Shown: positions 34,033-43,039 of the stretch, in pieces
How positions within the stretch are numbered: the stretch's first letter is position 1
Layout: every line of letters starts with the position of its first letter
NCBI GenBank assembly: GCA_050293315.1
Contig: JBNKMS010000031.1
Location: 124,001 to 188,000, forward strand
DNA length: 64,000 bases
Direction of reading: 5' to 3'
Source of the DNA: CBFDBF01 sp050293315
GTDB lineage: Bacteria > Pseudomonadota > Gammaproteobacteria > Chromatiales > Chromatiaceae
Position numbers and translations under genes: made by a program
The notes under the pieces: model-generated
Told to the model about the DNA's origin: nothing
Databases searched by the model: none
The model's input: the letters and a program-made list of their open reading frames with translations, nothing else

Positions 34033-35901
34033 TCAGCTGATCTTGAAGTGTTGCATCTCCTGCTTGAGTTGTTCGGATAGCTTGGTCAGATCGTTCACCT
34101 TATCGGCCGTATACTCGCACTGTGCTGCAGTTTTGTCGGCGTTATCAGATATGTTGTGCACATTACTGTTCATGACCTCAGTGGTCACTCTTTGCTGTTC
34201 TGCAGCGGTTGCTACATGTGTGCTCAACTGATCGATTTCTGACATATTTTCCAGCAGTTGGTCCAGGGTTTCGCCGATGGTAGCGGCCTTGGCCGAGGTG
34301 TTCTCAGCGCTGGTCACGCTATGGGCCATGGTTGTAACGGCCTCTCCTACACCGGATAGCAGGGTACTAATAATCTCTTCAATTTCAGTAGTGGATTCCT
34401 GAGTGCGCCCAGCCAGGGTTCTTACTTCATCTGCGACCACAGCAAAGCCACGTCCCTGTTCTCCCGCACGTGCGGCCTCAATAGCGGCATTTAGGGCGAG
34501 CAGATTGGTTTGCTCTGCAATGCTCTTGATGACATCGACAACAACCTCAATACGCTGGCTTTTCTCTTCCAGGCTCTGCATTACCTTGCTGTTCCTATGC
34601 ATCTCTTGGGCAAGCTCTTCAATATTGGAAATAGACTCTTTGACAATCTTATTCCCGGCATGTGTTGCTTGCTTGGCGTCATTGCTTGCGGTAGATAGTC
34701 GATTGATATTTTCTGCTACCTCAGCTGCGGTATGGCTCATCTGGTTGAGGGCAGTGGCGAGTTGTTCCAGATCCTGCTTCTGTTCTTCAATGGCGGTAGT
34801 GGTTTTTTCTGAAGTCTGGCTAACATCGTCTACGGAGGAGGTGAGCTGATTTGAAGAATCTATCACAGTGCTAACAAGTTGTCTTAGATCCCCATTCATC
34901 TTCTGCATGGCGTTAAGCAGACGCAGAAACTCATCGTGTCGTTCACACTGGATGTCCAGTGATAGATCGCCGGAGGCGATCCTCTCCATATGACTTACAC
35001 CTTTGTCCAGAGGCATTAGGGCGGATTTCATGTAGAGGGCCACTCCTGCTGTCATCCCTACTAACATGATAATTGCAATAAGGTAGCTTACAGACCACAG
35101 ACGTCTCTCTACAGACACAGCCTCTGTAACATCCTCAATCGATATCAGATTGCCAATATGCTTATTCTCAGGATCCATCAGTGGCACACTGGATAGGCCG
35201 ATTATCTGTGCACCTGACGGAAGTTCGGTATAGAGTGGTTTATCTACGATAATATCATTGCCAAGAGATGGAGCGTCCTTTACTGTAGAGGCCTCTAGTT
35301 TGCCACCTCTGGAGTAAGCTAGAATTTCACGCCCGTTGGCAGCTTTGATCTTTTTGATCAAAGAATCAAGTTCTTTCTCATAAACACCAATTCCTACCAG
35401 ATCTGCCCGATCGTATAATGGGAATGCGACCACATTGACAAGGCGTCCGTCGCTGGATAGCTCGAAACCCTGCTGTGGCTTACCACTGGAGATGACCTGT
35501 TTTGCTGTGATAGGTAGGGAGGTGACACCATCCACTTTGGTATATTTAATGTTGCCTTGTTTATCGAACACCATCATATTATCTACTATGTCCATCGCCA
35601 GGAGGCGGGTTGCAGTAGATGTGGACGCATCATGAATTTTTTCCTGGTTATCTTCAAAAAGCGCTGCGCTTAGAGCCCGGTTACGGGTAAGCGAGCTAAA
35701 ATTGGAGGACATTGATGACTGTTCACTCTCCGCTATCGCGTGCCATAGATTATCGAGTCCATTGAGGTAAGCATTATGGAACTCTCCTTGTTTTTGTGAG
35801 TATAGATAGTGACCGATAGCAAGCAGGGAAACGGTGAGTAGCAGCGTGCCCAGCGCCATTGCCATACTTAGGCGAAGTTTTATTGAGAGATGACTTAACA
35901 T
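34033..35901 (-). CDS. Methyl-accepting chemotaxis protein
   Basis: 622 residues. A membrane helix (~13-31), a periplasmic sensor of ~230 residues, a second helix (~275-297), a HAMP domain (~298-350), then the cytoplasmic signalling coil. The highly conserved hairpin tip is EQTNLLALNAAIEAARAGEQGRGFAVVADEVRTLAGRTQES. It should control CheA kinase and flagellar or pilus motion. No che or other motility genes are in the window, so this is an orphan receptor. What it senses is not predictable. The C-terminus lacks an NWETF-like CheR/CheB tether. Confidence 0.95.
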   Translation of the reverse strand: MLSHLSIKLRLSMAMALGTLLLTVSLLAIGHYLYSQKQGEFHNAYLNGLDNLWHAIAESEQSSMSSNFSSLTRNRALSAALFEDNQEKIHDASTSTATRLLAMDIVDNMMVFDKQGNIKYTKVDGVTSLPITAKQVISSGKPQQGFELSSDGRLVNVVAFPLYDRADLVGIGVYEKELDSLIKKIKAANGREILAYSRGGKLEASTVKDAPSLGNDIIVDKPLYTELPSGAQIIGLSSVPLMDPENKHIGNLISIEDVTEAVSVERRLWSVSYLIAIIMLVGMTAGVALYMKSALMPLDKGVSHMERIASGDLSLDIQCERHDEFLRLLNAMQKMNGDLRQLVSTVIDSSNQLTSSVDDVSQTSEKTTTAIEEQKQDLEQLATALNQMSHTAAEVAENINRLSTASNDAKQATHAGNKIVKESISNIEELAQEMHRNSKVMQSLEEKSQRIEVVVDVIKSIAEQTNLLALNAAIEAARAGEQGRGFAVVADEVRTLAGRTQESTTEIEEIISTLLSGVGEAVTTMAHSVTSAENTSAKAATIGETLDQLLENMSEIDQLSTHVATAAEQQRVTTEVMNSNVHNISDNADKTAAQCEYTADKVNDLTKLSEQLKQEMQHFKIS

Positions 35902-36012
35902 TTACTATACCGCCTTTTCAATAACACGGCTCAGCGTCACTGGTAAGACGCGATTCTTGTAATTTTGTACAGGAGAGGGCGCATATTGCGCACCTCTCCA
36001 TATATGCATAGT

Positions 36013-36471
36013 TTATTCCACCGGATAACCTGCGGTTTTCCAGGATGGATACCCTAAGCGAAAGTAGTAGACCTTGGTCCAACCCCATTCTGCAGCCAGA
36101 GCTGAGCCCCAGCTAGAACGGTCACAGCCCTTGGCATTGCAGTAGAAGACCACTGGATCACCCTTGCTAACGACGGCTTCAAGAGCTGCAGCGTTTAATG
36201 GCTGGTCACCAGTTACCTCTGGACCAAATGGCAGATTGATGGCGCCGGGGATTCGGCCTGATTCAAACTGGCCAGCTTTGCGTACATCTATGAATGTCGC
36301 GCGCTGTTTCCAAAGCTCATGGGCCTTTGCAGCATCAACAGTAGTGGCGCCTGTGACAGTTTCTGGCGAAGAGTAGTTCTTGTCTTTTTTCGTTGGCAAA
36401 TCGACCGCTACGGCCGATAGCGTAAACATCGCGAATAAGATAAAACTGATGAATGCAAATTGGTTTCTCAT
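36013..36471 (-). CDS. Exported rhodanese-domain protein
   Basis: 152 residues. A signal peptide (MRNQFAFISFILFAMFTLSAVA) is followed by one rhodanese domain with RATFIDVRKAGQFESGRIPGAINLPF and the active cysteine loop VVFYCNAKGCDRSSW. The loop holds seven residues after Cys, as in six- to seven-residue rhodanese types, so sulfur transfer in the periplasm is likely. AAGGAG sits upstream of the ATG. It is transcribed alone. Partner proteins are unknown. Confidence 0.9.
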   Translation of the reverse strand: MRNQFAFISFILFAMFTLSAVAVDLPTKKDKNYSSPETVTGATTVDAAKAHELWKQRATFIDVRKAGQFESGRIPGAINLPFGPEVTGDQPLNAAALEAVVSKGDPVVFYCNAKGCDRSSWGSALAAEWGWTKVYYFRLGYPSWKTAGYPVE

Positions 36472-36844
36472 TATTTACTCCTTAGTTTTAAAGGTGCGGT
36501 TTTTTCAGACACGCCAAGTGTCTTTAATCGAGTACTACTTATTCACATGGACGGGGCCATGCGGTTAATCCTGGTGTATGGTGTTACGATAATAATTACA
36601 ATCAGTTATGTTACTGTCAGCTACCTGTATCCTGTTTTATACAGGGTCTACGGACGAGTCTATCGGCAGTGAGAATAAAAACCTTTAGTGTCAAATGGTT
36701 TTTTATTGGCAGTAGATGAGGCTGATTGATATATGTCAATCAGCTCTACTAATAATGAGGCTGGATGCAGTTTAATAATCGCTTTAGTGTGTAATTTGTT
36801 ACGATAATAACCATTACACTGCCTGCAAATATCAGGACCATAAA
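36472..36844. other. Gene-free stretch with one palindrome
   Basis: About 370 bp between the divergent rhodanese and HIT genes. A perfect 9-bp inverted repeat, GCTGATTGA / TCAATCAGC, lies at 36721-36743 and lacks a T-run, so it may be an operator. A 70-codon plus-strand frame (36460-36672) overlaps the rhodanese promoter region and is not convincing. Confidence 0.35.
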
Positions 36845-37261
36845 ATGATGAGCGATTTTGTATTGGATGCCAGATTGGAAAACGATTGCCATATTTTGGG
36901 CCGTCTGGATACCACTCTGCTCTTGCTGATGGATAACTCACTAGTACCCTGGTTTATCCTGGTGCCGGAGGTCGAGGTCACGGAGTTTCATGATCTGGAG
37001 CAAGAAGTCCAAGTGCATCTTCTGGGGCAGATAAACGCCATCTCAAATCATCTGAAAAAGGAGTTTTCGGTTGATAAGGTGAATGTAGCCGCTATAGGTA
37101 ATGTTGTACGTCAGTTGCATATCCATGTGGTGGGCAGATGGGTGACGGACTACTGTTGGCCGAATGTGGTTTGGGGTGCAGAGGGGCGCAAACCATATAC
37201 GGAACCGGAATTACAGTCGATTTTAGACGCAGCCAGAAGTATATTTAAGGATCTTTCTTAG
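36845..37261 (+). CDS. HIT-family nucleotide-binding protein
   Basis: ~138 residues. The histidine triad appears as RQLHIHVVGRWVTD, i.e. H-x-H-x-x in a slightly divergent form (usual H-x-H-x-H), preceded by the LLLMDNSLVPWFILVPEVEVTEFHDL strand region typical of HIT folds. The third triad histidine is not seen, so hydrolase activity is uncertain. Two ATGs at 36845/36848 are both possible. The gene stands between the rhodanese gene and the PhoD-like gene. Confidence 0.8.
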   Translation: MMSDFVLDARLENDCHILGRLDTTLLLLMDNSLVPWFILVPEVEVTEFHDLEQEVQVHLLGQINAISNHLKKEFSVDKVNVAAIGNVVRQLHIHVVGRWVTDYCWPNVVWGAEGRKPYTEPELQSILDAARSIFKDLS

Positions 37262-37459
37262 TTCTCATAATAGGTACCGCATATCTGAGATCATGCAAAC
37301 CCTTGCAGACCTCTGGTTGTTCCTGCGTCTATATTTGTCTATCGTATAGATTCCTATTACTATCGGTCATGCGCACATCATATACCAAGGAGTCCGTCCC
37401 ATTGTTAGGAGGCACTTATCAGGTATCTTAGTTGGGCGGCGTTTTTCAGGGAGAATTAT

Positions 37460-39136
37460 ATGGAACACTCATTTATATTTAAAAACGACCGGCCATGGCC
37501 AAACCCGCGTCTGAAACGTGCCGCTATCGTGGGTCATATTACTACCGACTCTGTGCGTCTCTGGTTTCGTACCTCAGCCCCCGGTGATTACGCCCTGCTA
37601 CTCTATCCGCTAGCTAAAGATAGTGAGGCACTGAGTTCGGGTTTTCGTAAGGTGCCATATCAATCGTTGGATAATCTGCCCGCATTTGTACGGCAGATCA
37701 ATTTTACTGTTGCCGATTACAGTAAAGACTCCACCCATGTCTTGGATATTGATGGTCTAAGCGCACTAACCGAATATCGCTACGTACTCTACGGTGAAGA
37801 GGATGGCAACCTGCGTATCCTGCTTGGCCAGGATCGGCCCTATACCTTTCGCACCCTTCCTGACACGGAGCAGTCACTCTCTTTTGGTTTCTATACATGT
37901 CACATGCCCTATGTGCAGTCGATCTTTGGTAATACCAATCTGGTCAATATGGAGATGTGGGAGTGTCTAGACCAGACACTCCAGAGACACGCTGAGGAGG
38001 ATTTGCGTTTTCTTATAGCCGGTGGTGATCAGGTCTATGTAGATGGAGTGGGGACACTTGATATCTGGAAATATCTCAACAAGGTTATGTACAAAGAAGA
38101 TGGTGAGGTCTATCCATCAAAGGAGGCGATGATAAGCTGGTACCGTGATATCTATCGCGGCTATTGGGGCTTTCCGACCGTACGCGAGGTCTTTTCTTGT
38201 TATCCGACTTACATGATGTGGGATGACCATGAGCTGGGAGACGGCTGGGGTTCATTTATTCTGGATCGCGATGCCGGCAAGGATGAACTGGACGAGATCT
38301 TTCCCCAACGTAAGGCAAAAAATCTCAGGCGCGCTGACTGTTTCAAATTGCTAGACCGGATGCGCGAGGCTGCGGTGCAGGTATATATGGAGTATCAGCA
38401 CTCCCACAATCCGCCAACTCCTGATGCCGGACAGTTTGACTATGCAATCAGTCACGACAGTACCGCCATCTATTTTCTCGATAGCCGTGGTTATCGGGAC
38501 ATAAATCGCAGCAGGAATCGCATCCTGGGAACGAAGCAGCTGAAACGGTTCCTACAGTGGTTACAAGATCTTGATCCGCGGCAGACGCGCTATCTGTTTA
38601 TCGTCTCTACTGTCCCACTGATGCATATGAGTTCAGTAGTGGTAAATGCCTCAGAGGGTGTAATGGCGGATCTGTCAGATCTGCAGGACGACCTACGCGA
38701 CTCCTGGGAGCATAAGTTGCACAATTCAGAGCGCAAGAAGTTAGTGCGTGCGCTGTTCGATGTCGCTAATCGTGGCATTAAGGTCTCAATCCTAAGCGGT
38801 GATGTTCACGCATCGGCAGTCTTTCGTATGGTGGACCAGCAGAGCGAGGCAGTGATCTATCAGCTCACCTCTAGTGCTATCACCTACAATAAGCCGCGTT
38901 TTCTGGGTTGGATTTTGGGCGAGATAGTGCCGGACAAGGGAGAGTCGAAGGACGGCTACGAGTTCGAACGACTGGGCCTATACACTGACAGTAACTTTTG
39001 TATGCTGCGCGTTGATCCGGTAGCTGACGAGGTGATATTCCAGCTATATGGCATGCAGAAGGTAGAGCACCCAGAGGGTGAAGCGGAGGACCGCCCTGTT
39101 ACTCATTCACTTATGAAACAGAAACTACAGTTCTAA
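37460..39136 (+). CDS. PhoD-like metallophosphatase
   Basis: 558 residues, no obvious signal peptide. An N-terminal fibronectin-like region (1-~130) precedes the metallophosphatase domain. Metal-binding elements are AGGDQVYVDG (~200), MMWDDHELGDGWGSF (~263), and SILSGDVHASAVF (~447) with the Asp-His pair. The layout and the DxxDHE pattern (WDDHE) fit the PhoD/alkaline phosphatase D group, which cleave phosphodiesters and phosphomonoesters using Ca/Fe. Being cytosolic-looking and single, its substrate is unclear. Confidence 0.87.
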   Translation: MEHSFIFKNDRPWPNPRLKRAAIVGHITTDSVRLWFRTSAPGDYALLLYPLAKDSEALSSGFRKVPYQSLDNLPAFVRQINFTVADYSKDSTHVLDIDGLSALTEYRYVLYGEEDGNLRILLGQDRPYTFRTLPDTEQSLSFGFYTCHMPYVQSIFGNTNLVNMEMWECLDQTLQRHAEEDLRFLIAGGDQVYVDGVGTLDIWKYLNKVMYKEDGEVYPSKEAMISWYRDIYRGYWGFPTVREVFSCYPTYMMWDDHELGDGWGSFILDRDAGKDELDEIFPQRKAKNLRRADCFKLLDRMREAAVQVYMEYQHSHNPPTPDAGQFDYAISHDSTAIYFLDSRGYRDINRSRNRILGTKQLKRFLQWLQDLDPRQTRYLFIVSTVPLMHMSSVVVNASEGVMADLSDLQDDLRDSWEHKLHNSERKKLVRALFDVANRGIKVSILSGDVHASAVFRMVDQQSEAVIYQLTSSAITYNKPRFLGWILGEIVPDKGESKDGYEFERLGLYTDSNFCMLRVDPVADEVIFQLYGMQKVEHPEGEAEDRPVTHSLMKQKLQF

Positions 39137-39185
39137 GGTTTTATGGCTGCCGGGCGCTTGTTTTTAAGGTGCCTGAATCTTGGGT

Positions 39186-39623
39186 TTACTTTAACTCCTC
39201 AGACAAGATATCAAGCAGGACCATCAGCTGTTCCAGCTTGGCTTTAACCTCTTGCTTCTCTTCATCTGACAGTTGTTTGTAACCTCTCATGTATGGCCAA
39301 CCATAACCCCAGCGATACGAGGTCGGAAAATATGGGGAGCCACCAACCCTCACTCCTGCCAGCATGATTGCTGCTATTTTCGGTTTACCAACTTTGCTAA
39401 CGCAAGCCTTCAAATCTTTGTCTGCCTGCAGCCTCTCCTCAGATGTCCCGCCCTTCCAATAGGCAAGGTCATGACGAATACAGCAATTGGCCCATAGTGA
39501 TTTTTCCTGCATATTACCATCCGGAAAGACACTGCAACCATCAGTGGTAAATGGCTTTAGATCGCCACCTACTACTATGGTTGGGAGTAGTAGGAACAGG
39601 CTCAGTAGGATTGTGCGATTCAT
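39186..39623 (-). CDS. Exported phospholipase A2-like protein
   Basis: 145 residues from the ATG at 39623, which GGAGGTAACT precedes. A signal peptide (MNRTILLSLFLLLPTIVVGG) is followed by DGCSVFPDG, then LWANCCIRHDLAYWKGG with the CC..HD motif of secreted phospholipase A2 active sites, and a third paired cysteine (LKACVS). Family members of this kind are mostly uncharacterised. A C-terminal helix ends the protein. It may act on membranes at the cell surface or simply share the fold. Confidence 0.75.
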   Translation of the reverse strand: MNRTILLSLFLLLPTIVVGGDLKPFTTDGCSVFPDGNMQEKSLWANCCIRHDLAYWKGGTSEERLQADKDLKACVSKVGKPKIAAIMLAGVRVGGSPYFPTSYRWGYGWPYMRGYKQLSDEEKQEVKAKLEQLMVLLDILSEELK

Positions 39624-39769
39624 GATAGTTACCTCCATTAACTGTGCTGAACAAGAATATTCGCAGACAAGATTGGTTAGGTATTCTACCCCCTATTCTT
39701 GTAGTATTGGGTGAGCGTTCTATTCGATTCCTTATATCACTGAAAATATTAGATCTAAAAGAGGATAAA

Positions 39770-40030
39770 ATGAAACGAATATATTATATCCTGATCGGCG
39801 CGTTATTTGGATTGCTGCTTGTGCGAGGTTTTTTGCTCGATCCGGCCGAAGAGATCGGCTGGAGGATCTTCTGGGATGCCCTGTTCAGAGGGCATATAGG
39901 GATGAGGGGAATCAGGCAGGCCGCAGAGTCCGCAACCTTTGCAAAATCGATGTTGGGAGCAGGGGTAGGGGCGGTCGCAGGGTATTTTGCTAGTCAGAAT
40001 ATCAAGGTTGGGAAAAGAAGAAGGCGCTGA
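39770..40030 (+). CDS. Small membrane protein, hypothetical
   Basis: 86 residues from the ATG at 39770, with GAGGAT just upstream. Two hydrophobic segments (~4-22, LIGALFGLLLVRGFLL; ~62-79, LGAGVGAVAGYFAS) and a very basic end (KVGKRRRR). No family is recognised. The frame continues upstream to 39644 but without a start signal. It is divergent from the phospholipase-like gene. Confidence 0.55.
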   Translation: MKRIYYILIGALFGLLLVRGFLLDPAEEIGWRIFWDALFRGHIGMRGIRQAAESATFAKSMLGAGVGAVAGYFASQNIKVGKRRRR

Positions 40031-40320
40031 TTATTCCCCAAATGGAGTCATGGGTGTCGATATGTGAACCCTCCTGTCAGATGGTGTCTGGAGTCTTGGT
40101 AGATGCAGTATAAATAGTTATTAATTAACGATTAATGCGTTAGTACATTGGTTCCTGAAATATTGTGTAGGGAGAATAACCTTATTGTTTAATGTGGTTA
40201 TTATGGAGTACAATCCAATGGCATTTGTCCTGAACAGTGATCTTCTACATCTATTTTAGTTGTCATAATTTTGTATAACACCAGATTATTATAATTTTAA
40301 GCTTGATTGGGGAAACAAAA
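40031..40320. other. Gene-free stretch before the sorted exported protein
   Basis: About 290 bp, AT-rich, no open frame or hairpin that I can support; it should hold the promoter of the gene at 40321. Confidence 0.35.
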
Positions 40321-40911
40321 ATGTTCAAGAGTACAAAGATAATCGCTATAAGCGGTATGCTGTTTCTGTTATTTGCGGTAAGTAGTGCTGCATTCGCAAC
40401 TACTTTTGGGATTGAACCTGGTGATGAGCCAACGTGGTGGTCGGACCCAGGCGTAATCCACTACGATGGGGAACCTAATCTGTTCGATGCGACCTATACG
40501 ATATTTGGTTTGAGTAACCCAGCCGTAACCGAAGTGTTTGTTGCCTTCTACTATACAAGAACAGCATCTCAATCTCAGAGCCTGCCTTGGGGAGACAGAT
40601 TTGAGAGTGGGTTTGAGTGGACCGGAACGCCATCGTCATATCACTCCTATGACGGAAATTGGGGTGATCCATCTGCCGTATTTCTAGACGGCGGTCAGGA
40701 ATATGAATATGTCTGGAGATCGGTAGTGATAACCGGAAATCCAGGTGATCTTTCTGTGATAATGAAGAATATGCCGGAGTATCCCGCTAGTTTAATCACT
40801 GAATACCATATCGGTATCCTGCAGACTCCGGTCCCAATCCCTGGTGCAGTTTGGCTGCTCGGCTCTGGTTTGATTGGTCTGGCAGGGTTCATGAGAAGAC
40901 TTGCCAAGTAG
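40321..40911 (+). CDS. Exported protein with PEP-CTERM-like sorting tail
   Basis: 196 residues. The ATG at 40321 follows GATTGGGG; a signal peptide (ISGMLFLLFAVSSAAFA) is followed by a mature domain of ~140 residues rich in Trp, Tyr and Gly. The C-terminus is PVPIPGAVWLLGSGLIGLAGF plus RRLAK, a clear VPxPGA-type exosortase signal. Its role is unknown; such proteins are usually extracellular matrix or surface proteins. Array B lies just downstream with the opposite orientation. Confidence 0.82.
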   Translation: MFKSTKIIAISGMLFLLFAVSSAAFATTFGIEPGDEPTWWSDPGVIHYDGEPNLFDATYTIFGLSNPAVTEVFVAFYYTRTASQSQSLPWGDRFESGFEWTGTPSSYHSYDGNWGDPSAVFLDGGQEYEYVWRSVVITGNPGDLSVIMKNMPEYPASLITEYHIGILQTPVPIPGAVWLLGSGLIGLAGFMRRLAK

Positions 40912-40948
40912 GTTTGATCAAGGTGGTTTGCCTCTAGGACATATTATT

Positions 40949-41048
40949 CTTTAACGCAGCACCTTGATTCAGCCATTGCTCTTATAAACTTTGCGATGAG
41001 GGGAGGGGCGTCTAGCGACGCTGGACGTCCCACCTGTTTCTTGTCTAC
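40949..41048 (-). other. attC site B11 (degenerate outer core)
   Basis: On the minus strand GTAGACA (41048) starts it and GTTAAAG (40955) ends it; the inside holds a GGGACGTCCAGCGTCG palindrome. Only the second core is typical, so this may be an ageing site at the array's tail. Confidence 0.5.
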
Positions 41049-41662
41049 AGTGATGTCCGTAGCTCTATCATTGCAGACGATATTACCCGTATTGCCGAAC
41101 GCAGTAAAAGTAATACTAATCCAGTGGCGATTATAATATCGGGCCAACTTGAGCTGAAAAACCAGACCGCCCCTGATGCCAACAGAACCGAAGCATTCGA
41201 TGCAATATCATTCCTTGAGCATTCCCATACAGAGCCCATGTTTATGTCTTCGTGGCGATGCCGCCACAGCAGGAACAGGCACACAGAATTGGCTACAAGC
41301 CCTAGAATACTGAACGTACCCATTATCTCAAAGATGGGCAGGCTTGGAACAAATAGCCTGTAAATAATTTGAGCGGCCACGACCAGGGCAGCCAATAGAA
41401 TAAGCATGCCTTTAAATAGGGCTACTTTGGCCTTTGTGCTTGCACCACGTGTTACTGCGTATAGGCTCAACCCATAGGTAAGAGCATCACCAAGATTATC
41501 CAGACTGTCGGCTAATAGGGCCGTGGAATCACTAAACAAAGCAGCTGCTGCAATCACAACAAACATGACTGCATTGATTCCGAGGACTATTTGTAATGTG
41601 ATGCGCTGCCTATGTTCTCGCATGCCATCAATAGAACAGCCGCCATTGCAACATCCGCTCAT
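41045..41662 (-). CDS. Cassette gene: CDF-type cation efflux relative
   Basis: 205 residues, six predicted membrane helices, with the cation diffusion facilitator landmarks FVVIAAAALFSDSTALLADSLDNLGDALTYGLSLYAV (metal site D-x3-D type) and ECSRNDIASNASVLLASGAVWFFSSSWPDIIIA. An N-terminal CCNGGCS may bind metal. It lacks the cytoplasmic C-terminal domain of full-length CDF proteins, as does a known short subgroup. It probably exports divalent metal ions. Its last codons enter attC site B11. Confidence 0.8.
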   Translation of the reverse strand: MSGCCNGGCSIDGMREHRQRITLQIVLGINAVMFVVIAAAALFSDSTALLADSLDNLGDALTYGLSLYAVTRGASTKAKVALFKGMLILLAALVVAAQIIYRLFVPSLPIFEIMGTFSILGLVANSVCLFLLWRHRHEDINMGSVWECSRNDIASNASVLLASGAVWFFSSSWPDIIIATGLVLLLLRSAIRVISSAMIELRTSL

Positions 41663-41686
41663 CTATTCGCTCTCTTGTTTAGTCTT

Positions 41687-41766
41687 GTGTAACGCATCAG
41701 TCAACGCAAAAAGCAGAGTGGGAGGTACGAGCGGTGCTTATAAAGCCGACCGTCCGCTTGTTAGTG
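41687..41766 (-). other. attC site B10
   Basis: Minus-strand cores CACTAAC (41766) and GTTACAC (41693); the inside has matched arms GCGGACGGTCGGC...and TGCGTTGACTGATGC, imperfect. Confidence 0.7.
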
Positions 41767-42438
41767 CATTGTATGGATAACAATTAGTTGCGTATCTTGC
41801 TCGGCATGGAACTCTAGTTTGTCGTCCCGTATTAAGTCTCCGTCTTGTACATGTTGCCCGTTTAATATCCCTGAGCCGCGAGTTACATACGTTAACATGG
41901 ACGTATTAATGGATATACCGTTACCTGCTGTAATAACGCCGACATCTATTAGTGTATGACTATCAAGCGTTTCATCTTGATTTGCTGCGCCACCGTATAC
42001 GCGTTGTAATTCCCCATCTTTAAGTGAGTACAACTTGTATTCTGGAGCCTGACCTGATTGTTCCGGTAAGACCCAGAGCTGAATCATTCGATTTTCAGTA
42101 TCGTCTGGATTGATTTCGTTATGTGAGAATCCTTCACTGCCGGCGCGTTGCGCCTGCACATGACGGCTTGTCAGTTCCTGCCCATGCTCTAGCGAGCCCT
42201 CGTGAATTATGCGTCCTTCAACCATGACTGAAATGACATCAATTTCTTTATGGTTGTGGAGTCTGGTTTCGCCTTTAGGTAAAAATCTTGCGTCCGCCAA
42301 ATATACAAAATTACCAATACCGTCCCATGTATTATTTGATTTGGATTTGCCAAATATTCGTGTATCTGTAACGAGCCTATGCTCCCGCAGTCCTGCAAAT
42401 CCACCGCGCTCTATGTCATTTCGATGTAATATTTCCAT
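41761..42438 (-). CDS. Cassette gene: pirin-family protein
   Basis: 225 residues, a bicupin. The N-terminal cupin holds LPKGETRLHNHKEIDVISVMVEGRIIHEGSLEH with the metal-binding histidines, and the second half starts near QVVY-type strands. Pirins of the YhhW type are metal-containing quercetin 2,3-dioxygenase-like proteins with unclear physiological substrate. Cassette position with attC B10 directly downstream. The upstream junction with the GFA gene lacks a clear attC. Confidence 0.87.
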   Translation of the reverse strand: MEILHRNDIERGGFAGLREHRLVTDTRIFGKSKSNNTWDGIGNFVYLADARFLPKGETRLHNHKEIDVISVMVEGRIIHEGSLEHGQELTSRHVQAQRAGSEGFSHNEINPDDTENRMIQLWVLPEQSGQAPEYKLYSLKDGELQRVYGGAANQDETLDSHTLIDVGVITAGNGISINTSMLTYVTRGSGILNGQHVQDGDLIRDDKLEFHAEQDTQLIVIHTMH

Positions 42439-42536
42439 ATTCCAGCCTGTTTAATCCAGTGATGAGCTAATGCCACGTTATCATATGATACCGATCACCA
42501 TGGGGGCGTAAATACGGTATAGACAATAGTCAGGCG

Positions 42537-42974
42537 CTAGCTTTCTTGGACTTCATACTCCGGCCCGTCAGTTCCGCGTAGAAATTTGGGAAGATCGTCA
42601 TCAATATTGATAATCCGCTGTTCGTAATAGACGTGCTTGTCAGATGCTAATTCCTCAGGCAACTGATTGTCATTGCATTTTGCAATCAAGTGTTGAGATA
42701 CAACACGCCAATCCATGATGTTCGTGTTGAACAGGACTTCGCCGCATTTAGAGCAGTAGTTTTTTTGCATGGCTAAATGCGGATGTTGAAATACCTCCAC
42801 AAATTCATCACCTTCATCTACCACCACATCCTCTTTGCTCCATGCAGTTAAAGAGTGGAAAGGGACATTAAGGAGATCTCTACAATCCGAGCAGTGACAA
42901 TGTACATGCGATATAGGTTTGTTGGATATGGATGCTTTTACACTTCCACAAGCACAGCGGATTTCGTATGTCAT
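42537..42974 (-). CDS. Cassette gene: GFA-family zinc protein (second copy)
   Basis: 145 residues of the GFA/CENP-V fold. Cysteine pairs: CACGSV, CHCSDCR and CSKCGEVLFNT. These bind zinc in glutathione-dependent formaldehyde-activating relatives; most family members are of unknown activity. The neighbouring cassette encodes a related protein. It starts 3 bp after attC site B8, whose core ends in GTTATAT, so its ribosome site lies inside the attC. Confidence 0.85.
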   Translation of the reverse strand: MTYEIRCACGSVKASISNKPISHVHCHCSDCRDLLNVPFHSLTAWSKEDVVVDEGDEFVEVFQHPHLAMQKNYCSKCGEVLFNTNIMDWRVVSQHLIAKCNDNQLPEELASDKHVYYEQRIINIDDDLPKFLRGTDGPEYEVQES

Positions 42975-42976
42975 AT

Positions 42977-43039
42977 ATATAACCTCTTGTCGTCTACCGC
43001 TACATTCAGCGGTTTTGTAGCTGTAATGTCTTGTTAAGT
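42977..43039 (-). other. attC site B8
   Basis: Minus-strand cores ACTTAAC (43039) and GTTATAT (42983), 63 bp, with an inner hairpin ACCGC / GCGGT. The upstream GFA gene runs into it. Confidence 0.65.

Noticed and set aside
36460..36672. A 70-codon plus-strand frame upstream of the HIT gene, with a hydrophobic end
   Set aside because: It overlaps the start of the divergent rhodanese gene, has no ribosome site and no recognisable family.
42439..42536. Possible attC between the pirin and GFA cassettes
   Set aside because: The ends (TAGCGCC and GGCATTAGC) are only loosely core-like and the arms pair poorly; a site may have decayed, but I cannot support it.
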